In this document: positions 33,122 to 41,855 of the stretch, piece by piece
How positions within the stretch are numbered: position 1 is the first letter of the stretch
Layout: each line of letters opens with the position of its first letter
Assembly (NCBI RefSeq): GCF_002891295.1
Contig: NZ_LGUI01000014.1
Coordinates: 62,001-126,000 of the forward strand
Reading direction: 5' to 3'
From: Streptomyces eurocidicus
GTDB lineage: Bacteria; Actinomycetota; Actinomycetes; Streptomycetales; Streptomycetaceae
DNA length: 64,000 bases
The notes under the pieces: model-generated
Told to the model about the DNA's origin: nothing
Database searches by the model: none
The model's input: the letters and a program-made list of their open reading frames with translations, nothing else
Position numbers and translations under genes: made by a program

Positions 33122-34393
33122 ATGCCGCACTCTTCCGGGGGACGGCCCCCGTACGCCCGCCCGCTGACACGGCGACAGGTCCTGACCACCGCGGCCGGCG
33201 GCGCGGTGGCGCTCCCGCCGGGACCGGCCCTCGCGGCGGCTCGCCGGCCCCGGGTGCGGACGGGTTTCGACCGGCTGGCCCAGGAGGGGTTCGCCCGGCT
33301 CGCGGGGCGGCGCGTGGGCGTCGTCACCAACCCGACCGGCGTCACCGCGGGGCTCCGCCACATCGTGGACGTGCTGCACGAGGACGACCGGGTCGACCTG
33401 CGGGCCGTGTTCGGGCCGGAGCACGGCTTCCGGGGCACGGCGCAGGCCGGGGGCTCGGAGGGCTCGTACCACGACCCGGCGACGGGCCTGCCGGTGTACG
33501 ACGCCTACGGGCGGAGCCCCCGGCAGCTCGCGGAGGTCTTCACCCGCTCCGGGGTGGACACGGTCGTCTTCGACATCCAGGACGTGGGGACCCGCTGCTA
33601 CACCTACATCTGGACGCTCTACGACTGTATGACCGCCGCCGCGCTCGCGGGCGTCCGCCTGATGGTCCTGGACCGCCCCAACCCCCTGACGGGGCGCGGG
33701 GCGTACGGTCCGGTGCTCGAACGCGCCCTGGCCTCGGGCATCGGCCGCGAGCCCCTCCCCCTGACGCACGGCATGACCGTCGCCGAGCTGGCGCTGCTGT
33801 TCGACGGGGAGTACCTGGACGGGGCCGTGCGGCCGGAGACGGTGCGGATGGCGGGCTGGCGGCGCGGCGACTTCTTCGACGCGACCGGGCTGCCGTGGGT
33901 GCCGCCCAGCCCCAACATGCCCACGCCCGACACGGCCCTCGCCTACGCGGGCACCTGCCTCTTCGAGGGCACCGTCCTCTCCGAAGGGCGCGGCACGACC
34001 CGCCCGTTCGAACTGCTCGGCGCGGAGGGCATCGACCACCGGTGGGCGGAGGCGGCCAATGCCCTGGGGCTGCCGGGGGTGCTGTTCCGGGAGGCGTACG
34101 CGGTACCGGTGTTCTCCAAGTTCCAGGGGCGGACGATCGGTGGCGTCCAGCTCCATGTGTACGACCGGCGGGTGTACGACCCCGTACGGACGGGGGTGGC
34201 CCTGCTGATGACGGCGAAGCGGGTGTGGGGCGGATTCGGGTGGCGGGCGGACGGGTGGGTGGACCGGCTGGCGGGGACGGAGGCCGTGCGGCGGGGGGTG
34301 GACGCGGGGGTTTCTCTGGATGAGGTGGTGGGGGCGTGGGGTGAGGGGCTGGCGGGGTTCCGGGAGGTTCGGGAGCGGTATTTGTTGTACTGA
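33122..34393 (+). CDS. DUF1343 protein, NamZ-like exo-beta-N-acetylmuramidase (exported)
   Basis: A 423-residue protein with a Tat-like signal LTRRQVLTTAAGGAVALPPG (about residues 15-34), so probably exported. The mature part is a DUF1343 domain. GRRVGVVTNPTGVTAG, FGPEHGFRGTAQAG and FDIQDVGTRCYTYIWTLYD are its hallmarks; the last two carry the conserved acid and basic residues. Family members of NamZ type remove terminal MurNAc from peptidoglycan fragments. A wall-recycling role is therefore likely but not proved. The start ATG lies 151 bp from the divergent SDR start. Confidence 0.9.
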   Translation: MPHSSGGRPPYARPLTRRQVLTTAAGGAVALPPGPALAAARRPRVRTGFDRLAQEGFARLAGRRVGVVTNPTGVTAGLRHIVDVLHEDDRVDLRAVFGPEHGFRGTAQAGGSEGSYHDPATGLPVYDAYGRSPRQLAEVFTRSGVDTVVFDIQDVGTRCYTYIWTLYDCMTAAALAGVRLMVLDRPNPLTGRGAYGPVLERALASGIGREPLPLTHGMTVAELALLFDGEYLDGAVRPETVRMAGWRRGDFFDATGLPWVPPSPNMPTPDTALAYAGTCLFEGTVLSEGRGTTRPFELLGAEGIDHRWAEAANALGLPGVLFREAYAVPVFSKFQGRTIGGVQLHVYDRRVYDPVRTGVALLMTAKRVWGGFGWRADGWVDRLAGTEAVRRGVDAGVSLDEVVGAWGEGLAGFREVRERYLLY

Positions 34394-34424
34394 CGCCGGG
34401 TGGAACGGCCGCTGCGCGGGGCGT

Positions 34425-34691
34425 CTTCCCCAGCCCCGCCCCTTCCCGTAACCGGGGAGGGCCCCGGGCCCCCTTTCCGCGCTTCCGCGCGGTGGCCTCA
34501 ATCGCCGGCCGGGCTGGATTTTCGCCCGGTCCGAGCTCGGCTTTCCGCCCGGCCCGGGCAACAACCTCTCAGCCCGGTTCCGGGCAACAACTCAGCCCGT
34601 CTGGGGGCACCTCCCAGCGGTAGCTGGGGGAGATTGAGGACCGGGGTCCGGGGCAGAGCCCCGTTCGGGAAGGGGCGGGTAGGGGAACAAG
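34425..34691. repeat. Modular palindromic intergenic repeat, copy 4
   Basis: The left arm CTTCCCCAGCCCCGCCCCTT is at 34425-34444 and the right arm AAGGGGCGGGTAGGGGAA at 34670-34687. Internal modules include CTCAGCCCGT, CCCAGCGGTAGCTGGGG and ATTGAGGACCGGGGTCCGGG. It is the longest copy. The rest of the 34394-34824 gap holds only a pyrimidine-rich leader before the next gene. Confidence 0.8.
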
Positions 34692-34824
34692 CCCGCCGCA
34701 GGCGCACCCCCACCGGTAGGGACACCCCCACCCCACCCCGGGGGCCCACCGGATGGCTCCCCCGCCACCCCACCCCGCACCGTGGAAGGACAGCCATCCG
34801 CCCACCCACCGAGAAGGGATCCCC

Positions 34825-36171
34825 ATGCGATCCCCGCGCCGCCCCGCCCTCCTGCTCGCCCTCACCCTCGCCTTGACCACCCTGGGCACACTGACCGCGA
34901 CAGCCGCGCCCACCACCACCGACCCCGACCCCAACCCCGTCCCCACCCTCACCCGCATCGCCCACCCCCTCCGTACCACCGAACCCAACGGCCCCACCGG
35001 CGATCTCCAGCCGCTCGGGCGCATGATCGGTGACGCCAAGGTCGTCGGGCTCGGCGAGGCCACTCACAGTTCGCACGAGTTCTTCGCCAACAAGCACCGC
35101 GTCCTGCGCCATCTCGTGGAGGAGAAGGGGTTCACCGCCTTCGCCCTGGAGGCGAACTGGAGCTCAGGGCTGCGGATCGACGACTACGTCGTCCACGGCA
35201 AGGGCGACATCCGGAAGATCATGCGAGAGGAGTTCCAGGACGCGTACCGCCTGTGGAACACCCGTGAGTACCTGGACCTGTTCGAGTGGATGCGCGCGTA
35301 CAACGCACAGCACTCGCGGAAGATCCACTTCGTGGGCAACGACGCCGCCTACGCGGGACCGGAGCCCTTCGACCGGGTGACGGACTACGTCCGCGCGCAC
35401 CACCCCGCGCTGCTGCCCCGTCTCACCGAGCTGTACCGGGCGCAGCGGCCCGTGCCCGGTGCCGGCGTGGCCGACGCCATGCAGGGCATGCTCAAGCGCC
35501 CGCTCGCCGAACGGCGCGCCATGGCCGCCGACGCGCGCACCGCCCTCGGTCTGCTGGAAGAGCGGCGGCCGGACGGCGACCGGCGGGAGTTCGAGCTCGC
35601 CGTGCAGCACGCGCGGGCGATCTCACAGGCGGCCGGGATGTACCGCTTCGACATGGAGGACCCGAAGGGCGTCGCCGACACCATGCGCTACCGGGACGAG
35701 GTGATGGCCGCCAACACCGCCTGGTGGCACGAGCGGACGGGTGCCAAGGTCGTGCTGTCGGCGCACAACGCCCATGTCTCGTACGTGTCCGACGACCCGA
35801 AGGACTACCCGCGGATGCAGGGCGCGTTCCTGCGGGACCGGCTGGGGCGCGATTACGTCAACGTACGGCTGACGTTCGACCGGGGCTCGTTCAACGCGAT
35901 GGACGACAAGGGCCGCACCCGGGTGGTGACGCTGGATCCGGCGCGCCCCGGCAGCAACGAGCACACCCTCGACCGGGTGCCCTACCGCGACTACGCGCTG
36001 GACATGCGGACCGCGCCCGCCCCGGCCCGGAAGTGGCTGGAAGAGGCACGGCCCACGCGCAACATCGGTACGTCCTACCCCGAGCCGGACCGGATGACGG
36101 CGCTGGCGTCCTCGTACGACATCCTCATCCACCTGCACCGTGTCCGGGAGGCCGGGCTGCTGGCCCCCTAG
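34825..36171 (+). CDS. Erythromycin-esterase-family secreted protein
   Basis: A 448-residue protein with a Sec signal peptide (about 1-28, cleaved after TATAA). The Ere-like core has VVGLGEATHSSHEFF (Glu and His of the proposed active site), AFALEANWSSGLRIDDYV, FVGNDAAYAGPEPFD and VLSAHNAHVSYV with a further histidine. Many members of the family in Streptomyces are not macrolide esterases, so substrate is open. Secretion argues against a cytoplasmic self-resistance role. AGAAGGG precedes the ATG. It is not clearly in an operon. Confidence 0.88.
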   Translation: MRSPRRPALLLALTLALTTLGTLTATAAPTTTDPDPNPVPTLTRIAHPLRTTEPNGPTGDLQPLGRMIGDAKVVGLGEATHSSHEFFANKHRVLRHLVEEKGFTAFALEANWSSGLRIDDYVVHGKGDIRKIMREEFQDAYRLWNTREYLDLFEWMRAYNAQHSRKIHFVGNDAAYAGPEPFDRVTDYVRAHHPALLPRLTELYRAQRPVPGAGVADAMQGMLKRPLAERRAMAADARTALGLLEERRPDGDRREFELAVQHARAISQAAGMYRFDMEDPKGVADTMRYRDEVMAANTAWWHERTGAKVVLSAHNAHVSYVSDDPKDYPRMQGAFLRDRLGRDYVNVRLTFDRGSFNAMDDKGRTRVVTLDPARPGSNEHTLDRVPYRDYALDMRTAPAPARKWLEEARPTRNIGTSYPEPDRMTALASSYDILIHLHRVREAGLLAP

Positions 36172-36280
36172 CGGCAAACCTGCCCCACACGGAAGCGTGA
36201 ACACTCTGAAGAAGGCTGGACAGGCCCTCTTGACAGCGGGACGATGCGCGCACAGCGGACCGCCTCAAGGGGGACTTGCC

Positions 36281-37582
36281 ATGGCGGGCATGAGTGTCGA
36301 GCCGTACTGGGAGCTGACGTTCGACGCCGACGGGGACGCCCGGCCGGGTGACCGCGACGCACTGATACGCGGGTCCGCGCGGACGGGTCTGACCGATCTG
36401 GTGGTGTTCGCACACGGTTGGAACAACGAGCGGTCGACGGCCACCCGGCTGTACGACCGCTTCTTCGCGCCGTTCCCGGGCCTGCTCGGCGGGGCCGGGG
36501 AGGCCGGCGGGGCGCGAGTGGGCTACGCGGGGGTGTTCTGGCCGTCGATGCGCTTCGCCGACGAGCCCGTCCCGGACTTCCCGGAGGGCCGGGTGGCGGC
36601 CGGGTGCCCGCCCGTGCTCGACCCGGACACCCGGCGGGCGCTGATCGAGATCCTGCCCTGCCCGGAGGCGGTGGCCGACCGGCTGGCCGAGCTGCTGGCG
36701 GACAGGCCGGAGGACCGGGCCTCCCTCGACGAGTTCGTGGGCCTCGCCCGCGGGCTGGCCGACACGGCGCACGAGGAGCACGGCGGCGACCTCGGGGACG
36801 TCCCCGGCGACACCCTGCCCGCCATGCTCACCGACGACGCCCGGCGGGTGTGCGAGAGCTTCACGGCGGCCCTGGCGAGCGTGGGCGCCCTGCCGCCCGA
36901 GCTGTTCGGGGGCGGGCCGAAGAAGCTCTGGCACGGCGCCCACGAGCTGCTCCGCCAGACCTCGTACTACACGATGAAGCGACGCGCCGGCACGGTCGGG
37001 CAGGCGGGGCTGGGGCCGCTGCTCGGCGAGCTCGCCCGGTCCGCCCCCGGCCTGCGGGTGCATCTGGCGGGGCACAGCTTCGGCGCGCGCCTGGTGTCGT
37101 TCGCGCTGCGCGGGCTGCCGGCGGACACGGCGTGCGTCGCCTCGCTGACCCTGCTCCAGGGCGCCTTCTCGCACTACGCGTTCGCGCCCCGGCTGCCGTT
37201 CGCCTCGGACCGCGGCGGCGCCCTCGGCGGGCTGCACCGCCGGGTGCGGGGCCCGGTGGTGTGCTGCCACTCGCGCCACGACACGGCGCTGGGCGTCCTC
37301 TATCCGCTCGCGTCCCGGATGTCCGGGGACGACGGCTCGCTGCTGGGTCTGGACGACTCCCGGTGGGGCGCGCTCGGGCACGGCGGCATCCGGGCGGTCG
37401 GCGGCTGCGCGCGGCTCTCCCTGCGGGAGGCGCTGGGCGGCGGGCTGCCGGCGGACGGCTGCGTGAACGTCGACGCGTCGGCGGTGGTCGCGCGCGGCGG
37501 GCCGCCGTCGGGCGCGCACAGCGACATCTGCCACCCGGAACTGGCGCGGACCGTCCTGCTGGCGGGGCGGCTCGTCCGCTGA
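36281..37582 (+). CDS. Alpha/beta-hydrolase-like conserved protein
   Basis: The 433-residue protein has a hydrolase-fold oxyanion segment DLVVFAHGWNNERST (about 39-53) and a nucleophile elbow VHLAGHSFGARLVSFALRG (about 256-274), giving Ser in G-H-S-F-G. CCHSRHDTALG late in the protein could give the catalytic His or Asp. The middle (about 100-240) is a long helical lid. No signal peptide is seen. AAGGGGGAC precedes the ATG. Streptomyces homologues are mostly called hypothetical or serine-threonine kinase-like; this sequence has no kinase motif. Substrate unknown. Confidence 0.8.
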   Translation: MAGMSVEPYWELTFDADGDARPGDRDALIRGSARTGLTDLVVFAHGWNNERSTATRLYDRFFAPFPGLLGGAGEAGGARVGYAGVFWPSMRFADEPVPDFPEGRVAAGCPPVLDPDTRRALIEILPCPEAVADRLAELLADRPEDRASLDEFVGLARGLADTAHEEHGGDLGDVPGDTLPAMLTDDARRVCESFTAALASVGALPPELFGGGPKKLWHGAHELLRQTSYYTMKRRAGTVGQAGLGPLLGELARSAPGLRVHLAGHSFGARLVSFALRGLPADTACVASLTLLQGAFSHYAFAPRLPFASDRGGALGGLHRRVRGPVVCCHSRHDTALGVLYPLASRMSGDDGSLLGLDDSRWGALGHGGIRAVGGCARLSLREALGGGLPADGCVNVDASAVVARGGPPSGAHSDICHPELARTVLLAGRLVR

Positions 37583-37754
37583 CCGAAGCCCGCCGGTGTG
37601 TGCGAGCTCTCCACATCTGTGCGCGACTTCGGGGTAGCAGAGCGGAGGCGGCCGCGTGGCGCGCCGACGGGATCCGGCCACGAGGGATCCGAATCGCGGC
37701 GCGTTACGTCCCTTCCATGTCGGTCCGAGTCCGCGCAGTCGGAGGTGGGATGCA

Positions 37755-38366
37755 GTGGCAGGTTTCAGAGCACTCGCACGAGAGGTGCGCAATCCACGGA
37801 ACACCATCGCCTTGCGGCGGACCTCCCTGCGCAAGTGCCTCGAACGCTTCGCACCGTACGGGCACCGGGCGACCTGGCACCACCTGTGCGCCCTCGCGGG
37901 GCTCGCCCCCGACGACCGGGCCCCCGACCCGGCCCTGCTGATCGCCGCCCTGACCGAGCTGGAGGAGGCCCGCGCGGTCTGGCTGGCCTACGAGGCGTCC
38001 TTCGCCGACCGCCGCAAGCGCGAGAAGCACGACGGCATCCGGCAGCCCAGCGCCCTGGACGACTGGCACCGCAACACCTGGGGCGGCTGTGACATCGTGC
38101 CCTGTGTGAGCCCCACGGTCTTCCCGGCCCCGCGGCTGGCCGATGTGCTGCGCCGGGTGATCTCCGCGATGGAGGCGGGCCCCGGTGACGCCTGCCCGGT
38201 GTGCTCCCAGGAGCGGCTCGAATGGCGCTGCGATCTGGAGCGGTATCCGATGGAGGGCCCCGTCTGCGCGGACTGCGGCATCGTGGTGCCGGTGCCCGCG
38301 CTCTCCCGCGGGGCGCTGATCGCGGCCCGGCGCCGCGCGTTCGCCGACCGGTACGCGGCCGTGTGA
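37755..38366 (+). CDS. Hypothetical protein with zinc-ribbon-like cysteines
   Basis: No family is recognised. From GTG 37755 the protein has 203 residues. GGAGG lies 9 bp upstream, which favours this start over the ATG at 37656. The N-terminal half is basic and helical (RRTSLRKCLERFAPYGHRATWHHL is split here: RRTSLRKCLERF, then APYGHRATWHHL). The C-terminal half has CPVCSQERLEWRC and CADCGIVVP, a C-x2-C...C-x2-C pattern consistent with a zinc ribbon. It could bind nucleic acid or be a small scaffold. Confidence 0.7.
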   Translation: MAGFRALAREVRNPRNTIALRRTSLRKCLERFAPYGHRATWHHLCALAGLAPDDRAPDPALLIAALTELEEARAVWLAYEASFADRRKREKHDGIRQPSALDDWHRNTWGGCDIVPCVSPTVFPAPRLADVLRRVISAMEAGPGDACPVCSQERLEWRCDLERYPMEGPVCADCGIVVPVPALSRGALIAARRRAFADRYAAV

Positions 38367-38458
38367 GCCGGCCGCCGGGAAAGGGGGGTGACCGCCGCCC
38401 GGTCGCGGTGCGAGGATGCCCGCGCACGGCGACATCGGGCGACGAGAAGGCGGACGGC

Positions 38459-39901
38459 ATGACTCAGCTGCACGATCTGACCGCGTTGGAGCAGGGGGCG
38501 GCCATCAGGGCGGGGAAGATCTCCCCCGTCGAGCTGACCGAGCACTACCTGGACCGGGTGGAGCGCCTGGACGCCTCCCTGGGAGCGTTCGTCACCGTCA
38601 CCCCCGAGATCGCCCGCAAGCAGGCGGCCGACGCCGAGAGCGAGGCGGCGGCCGCCCGCCGGGAGGGGCGGGCGCTGTCCCCGCTGCACGGCGTGCCGGT
38701 GCCCGTGAAGGACCTCCACCACGTGGCCGGGGTCCGGTGCACGATGGGTTCGGCGACGCTGACCGACCATGTGCCGACCGTGGACGACCATGTGGTGCGG
38801 CGTCTGAGGGACGCGGGAACGATCCTGCTCGGCAAGACCAACACCCCGGAGTTCGGGCTGCCCCCGCACACGGAGAACGACGTCGCGCCGCCCGCCCGTA
38901 CGCCCTGGGACCTCGACCGGTCGGCGGGCGGTTCGAGCGGCGGTGCGGCGGCCGCGGTCGCGGCGGGCCTCGCGCCGCTGGCGCACGCCAGCGACGGCGG
39001 CGGGTCCATCCGCATCCCCGCGTCGGCGTGCGGCCTCTTCGGCATCAAGCCCAGCCGGGGCAGGGTGAGTTCCGGGCCGATCCTGCACGACGTCACCGGA
39101 CTCACCACCTCCGGGCCGCTGGCCCGTACGGTCGCGGACGCGGCGGCGCTCCTGGACGTCCTCGCGGGGACGGAACCCGGTGATCCGTACGCCGCGCCCT
39201 CGCTGCCGCCGGGCGGGACGTTCGCGGCCGCGGCGCGGCGGGCGCCCGGGGCACTGCGGGTCGCCGTGTTCACCCGGCCCCCGGTACCGGGCGCCCGGGC
39301 GCACCCCGAGTGCGTCCGGGCCGCGGAGGAGACGGCCGTGCTGCTGCGGGAGCTCGGCCACACGGTCGAGGAGGTGGCGCTGCCGGACGACCCGACCCTG
39401 GGCGAGGCGTTCAGCCGCGTCTGGGAGGTGCTGTCCACGATGCGGCCGGTGCCGGAGGAGCGCGAGGAGCTCCTGCTTCCGTTGACCCGCATGCTGCGGG
39501 AGCGGGGGCGGCGGGTCGGCGGCCCGGAGTTCGCCACCGCCCTGTACCAGCTGCGCGCGGTGACCCAGCTGATCGCCGACGGGCTCCAGGCGCCGGGCTC
39601 CGGTTACGACGTGCTGCTGTCCCCGACGCTGGCGACCCCGCCGATGCCGGTGGGCGGGCTGCGTGACGACGGGGACCCGGAGGGGGAGTTCGCCGCCCTG
39701 CTCCGGTTCACGCCCTTCACCCCGGTCTACAACGCGACCGGGCAGCCGGCGGTGAGCCTGCCGTTGCACTGGACCGCGGAGGGGCTGCCGATCGGGGTCA
39801 TGCTGGGTGGCCGGTACGGCGCGGAGACGACGCTGATCTCGCTGTCGGCGCAGCTGGAGGAGGCCAGGCCCTGGGCGGGCCGCCGTCCGGCGATGTGGTG
39901 A
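38459..39901 (+). CDS. Amidase (amidase-signature family)
   Basis: A 480-residue AS-family hydrolase. The Ser-cisSer-Lys triad is visible: Lys in GVPVPVKDLHH (about residue 84), and the Ser pair in the glycine-rich segment SAGGSSGGAAAAVAAG (about 158-173) followed by HASDGGGSIRIPASACG. It hydrolyses an amide in the cytoplasm; the substrate cannot be read. The sequence is close to GatA-like amidases, but no gatB/gatC neighbours exist, so it is not the aminoacyl-tRNA subunit. Confidence 0.94.
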   Translation: MTQLHDLTALEQGAAIRAGKISPVELTEHYLDRVERLDASLGAFVTVTPEIARKQAADAESEAAAARREGRALSPLHGVPVPVKDLHHVAGVRCTMGSATLTDHVPTVDDHVVRRLRDAGTILLGKTNTPEFGLPPHTENDVAPPARTPWDLDRSAGGSSGGAAAAVAAGLAPLAHASDGGGSIRIPASACGLFGIKPSRGRVSSGPILHDVTGLTTSGPLARTVADAAALLDVLAGTEPGDPYAAPSLPPGGTFAAAARRAPGALRVAVFTRPPVPGARAHPECVRAAEETAVLLRELGHTVEEVALPDDPTLGEAFSRVWEVLSTMRPVPEEREELLLPLTRMLRERGRRVGGPEFATALYQLRAVTQLIADGLQAPGSGYDVLLSPTLATPPMPVGGLRDDGDPEGEFAALLRFTPFTPVYNATGQPAVSLPLHWTAEGLPIGVMLGGRYGAETTLISLSAQLEEARPWAGRRPAMW

Positions 39902-39955
39902 CGCGCCGGGCGGCCCCCGGTGACCGGGACCGCCCGTACGCGGCCCGTACGCCGC

Positions 39956-40417
39956 TCAGGCGCGCCGCTCGACCAGGAGCCGCGAGCCGCTGCCGAACTG
40001 GCCGATGCGGTCGTCCGGGTTGGACAGCACACAGCCCTCCAGCGACAGGCATCCGCAGCCGATGCAGCTGTCCAGGTGGTCCCTCAGCCGTCCCAGCTGC
40101 TGGATCCTGGCGTCCAGTTCGCCCCGCCACGCCTCGGAGAGCCGCGCCCAGTCCTCGTGGTTGGGCGTGCGCTCGTCGGGCAGCTCGGCGAGCGCCTCCC
40201 GGATGGTGGCGAGCGGGATGCCGACGCGCTGCGCGGCCCGGATGAAGGCGACCCGGCGCAGGGTGTCGCGGTCGAAGCGGCGCTGGTTGCCGGCCGTGCG
40301 GCGGCTGCTGATCAGGCCCTTCGACTCGTAGAAGTGCAGTGCGGAGACCGCCGCGCCGCTGCGCGCGGACAGCTGGCCGACGGTGAGTTCCTGGACATCG
40401 ATCGAAATCTGCGGCAC
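39956..40417 (-). CDS. soxR: SoxR, redox-sensing MerR-family regulator
   Basis: A 153-residue [2Fe-2S] transcription activator. The N-terminal MerR helix-turn-helix is LTVGQLSARSGAAVSALHFY with wing LISSRRTAGNQRRFDRDTL. The dimerisation helix follows, and CIGCGCLSLEGC (about residues 118-129) is the cluster site (C-x2-C-x-C-x5-C). In streptomycetes SoxR answers endogenous redox-active pigments rather than general oxidative stress. No canonical SoxR box is visible in its own neighbourhood, so its targets lie elsewhere. Confidence 0.96.
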   Translation of the reverse strand: MPQISIDVQELTVGQLSARSGAAVSALHFYESKGLISSRRTAGNQRRFDRDTLRRVAFIRAAQRVGIPLATIREALAELPDERTPNHEDWARLSEAWRGELDARIQQLGRLRDHLDSCIGCGCLSLEGCVLSNPDDRIGQFGSGSRLLVERRA

Positions 40418-40431
40418 GTCACGACCTTACG

Positions 40432-41049
40432 TCAGGGCGCGCGGTGGCCGACCATGCGCAGCACGAGGTCGGCGTAGAGGTCGCCCACCTCGTCCGGGGT
40501 GCGCTTGCCCTCCGCGTTGAACCAGCGGGCGACGTCGATGCACAGGGAGAGGACGGCGAGGGTGGTGCCGGTGACGTCGGGCACGGCGAAGTCGCCGGAG
40601 GCGACACCGTCCTCGATGACGCCCCGGATGGCCGCGTCCGTCTCGCGCCGCAGCCCGACGATCTCGGCGTAGTGCTCCTCGCCGAGCGCCCCGAGCTCGT
40701 ACTGCACGACGCGGGCCGTGGTGTGGTGCTCCGCGTGCCAGCGGACGAAGGCGCGTACGGCGTCGGCGAGGCGGGTGGCGGGGTCGCTGCCGGGTCGCTG
40801 CGCGCCCCGGAGGAGGTCGAGGGCGAGCCGGTGGCCGATGGCGCTGATCCGGTAGAGGAGGTCTTCCTTGGTCCGGTAGTGGATGTAGAGCGCGGCGGGG
40901 CTCATGCCGGCCCGGCCGGCGATGTCCCGGGTGGTGGTGGCGTGGTAGCCGCGCTCGGCGAAGGCCGCGACGGCGGCGGTCACCAGCCGTCGCGCGGCGT
41001 CCGGCGTGACGTCGGCCCACTCCTCGGTACGCTTCGGCTCCGCGCCCAT
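40432..41049 (-). CDS. TetR/AcrR-family regulator
   Basis: A 205-residue repressor with the DNA-binding domain LVTAAVAAFAERGYHATTTRD and AGMSPAALYIHYRTKEDLLY. The C-terminal pocket contains YELGALGEEHYAEIVGLRRE and the tail LVLRMVGHRAP. ATG 41049 is chosen; frame-compatible starts further up would add a basic non-conserved leader. The AAGCGCTT dyad at 41118-41130 lies between this gene and the divergent DUF2165 gene and is a good operator candidate. This subgroup is often linked with acyl-CoA or fatty-acid genes. Confidence 0.92.
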   Translation of the reverse strand: MGAEPKRTEEWADVTPDAARRLVTAAVAAFAERGYHATTTRDIAGRAGMSPAALYIHYRTKEDLLYRISAIGHRLALDLLRGAQRPGSDPATRLADAVRAFVRWHAEHHTTARVVQYELGALGEEHYAEIVGLRRETDAAIRGVIEDGVASGDFAVPDVTGTTLAVLSLCIDVARWFNAEGKRTPDEVGDLYADLVLRMVGHRAP

Positions 41050-41117
41050 CCCACGCCCCGCTCTCCCGGCCCGCCACGGGCCCTCCGCCCGCGCGACGAA
41101 CACCATACCCCGGCCTG

Positions 41118-41130
41118 AGCAAGCGCTTAG
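41118..41130. promoter_or_regulatory. TetR-type operator AAGCGCTT
   Basis: GCAAGCGCTTAG has a perfect 8-bp core palindrome (41121-41128). It lies 69 bp from the TetR start and 119 bp from the DUF2165 start, so it could govern both. Confidence 0.5.
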
Positions 41131-41248
41131 CCGCCGTGTCCGGCCGGGCCGGACGGCGCGCGTACGCCCCGGCCGGCGCGGGCATGCATACGGGACGGGT
41201 CCGGCGCGGGCGGCGCGGCGGGACGGGGAGGCGGGGCGGGGAGGCACG

Positions 41249-41797
41249 ATGTCCGACGGTGGCCGGCACCCCGCTTCCCGCGCGCTGCCGTTCGCGGCGG
41301 CCGCGCTCACCGCGACGGCGGCGCTGTACATGGCGCTGGTCGCGTTCGGCAACATCACGGACTTCGGCACCAACCAGGAGTTCGTCCGGCACGTCCTGGC
41401 GATGGACACGACGTTCCGGGACGAGGACCTGATGTGGCGGGCGGTCACGGACCGGTGGATCCAGGACGCCGCCTATGTCGCCGTCATCGTCTGGGAGACG
41501 CTCACCGCGCTGGCGTTGCTCGCCGGGGCGGCCCTGTGGGTGCCCGGGCTGCTGGCGCGCACGGGCCCGCCGCGCGGGTTCGGCGCGGCGCGGCGGGTCA
41601 GCACGCTGGGGCTGGTCATGATGCTGCTGTTGTTCGGGATGGGGTTCCTCGCGATCGGCGGCGAGTGGTTCGCGATGTGGCAGTCCGCGAAGTGGAACGG
41701 CCTCGCGGCCGCCGCGCGCGACGTCACGCTGGGCGGTTTCGCGCTCGTGGTGGTCCTGCTGCCCTCGCCGGAGGGACGGGACGGGCCGGACCGCTGA
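41249..41797 (+). CDS. DUF2165 small membrane protein
   Basis: A 182-residue integral membrane protein with four hydrophobic segments (about 12-35, 75-100, 113-135, 152-170). The DUF2165 hallmark ALVAFGNITDFGTNQEFVRHVLAMDTTF is present (read as ALVAFGNITDFGTNQ then EFVRHVLAMDTTF), and so is GGEWFAMWQSAKWNG. GGGGAGG precedes the ATG. Function unknown for the family. Divergent from a TetR gene that may regulate it. Confidence 0.9.
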   Translation: MSDGGRHPASRALPFAAAALTATAALYMALVAFGNITDFGTNQEFVRHVLAMDTTFRDEDLMWRAVTDRWIQDAAYVAVIVWETLTALALLAGAALWVPGLLARTGPPRGFGAARRVSTLGLVMMLLLFGMGFLAIGGEWFAMWQSAKWNGLAAAARDVTLGGFALVVVLLPSPEGRDGPDR

Positions 41798-41855
41798 GCG
41801 GGCGGGCCGGGTCCGTCCGGCGGAGGCTCAGGGCCCGCGGGACGACCACAGGCCG

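Noticed and set aside
34825..36171. Erythromycin esterase as a macrolide resistance gene
   Set aside because: The protein has a secretion signal and the family is broad; no macrolide biosynthesis or resistance genes are nearby.
39956..40417. Local SoxR regulon
   Set aside because: No recognisable SoxR box was found upstream of neighbouring genes.
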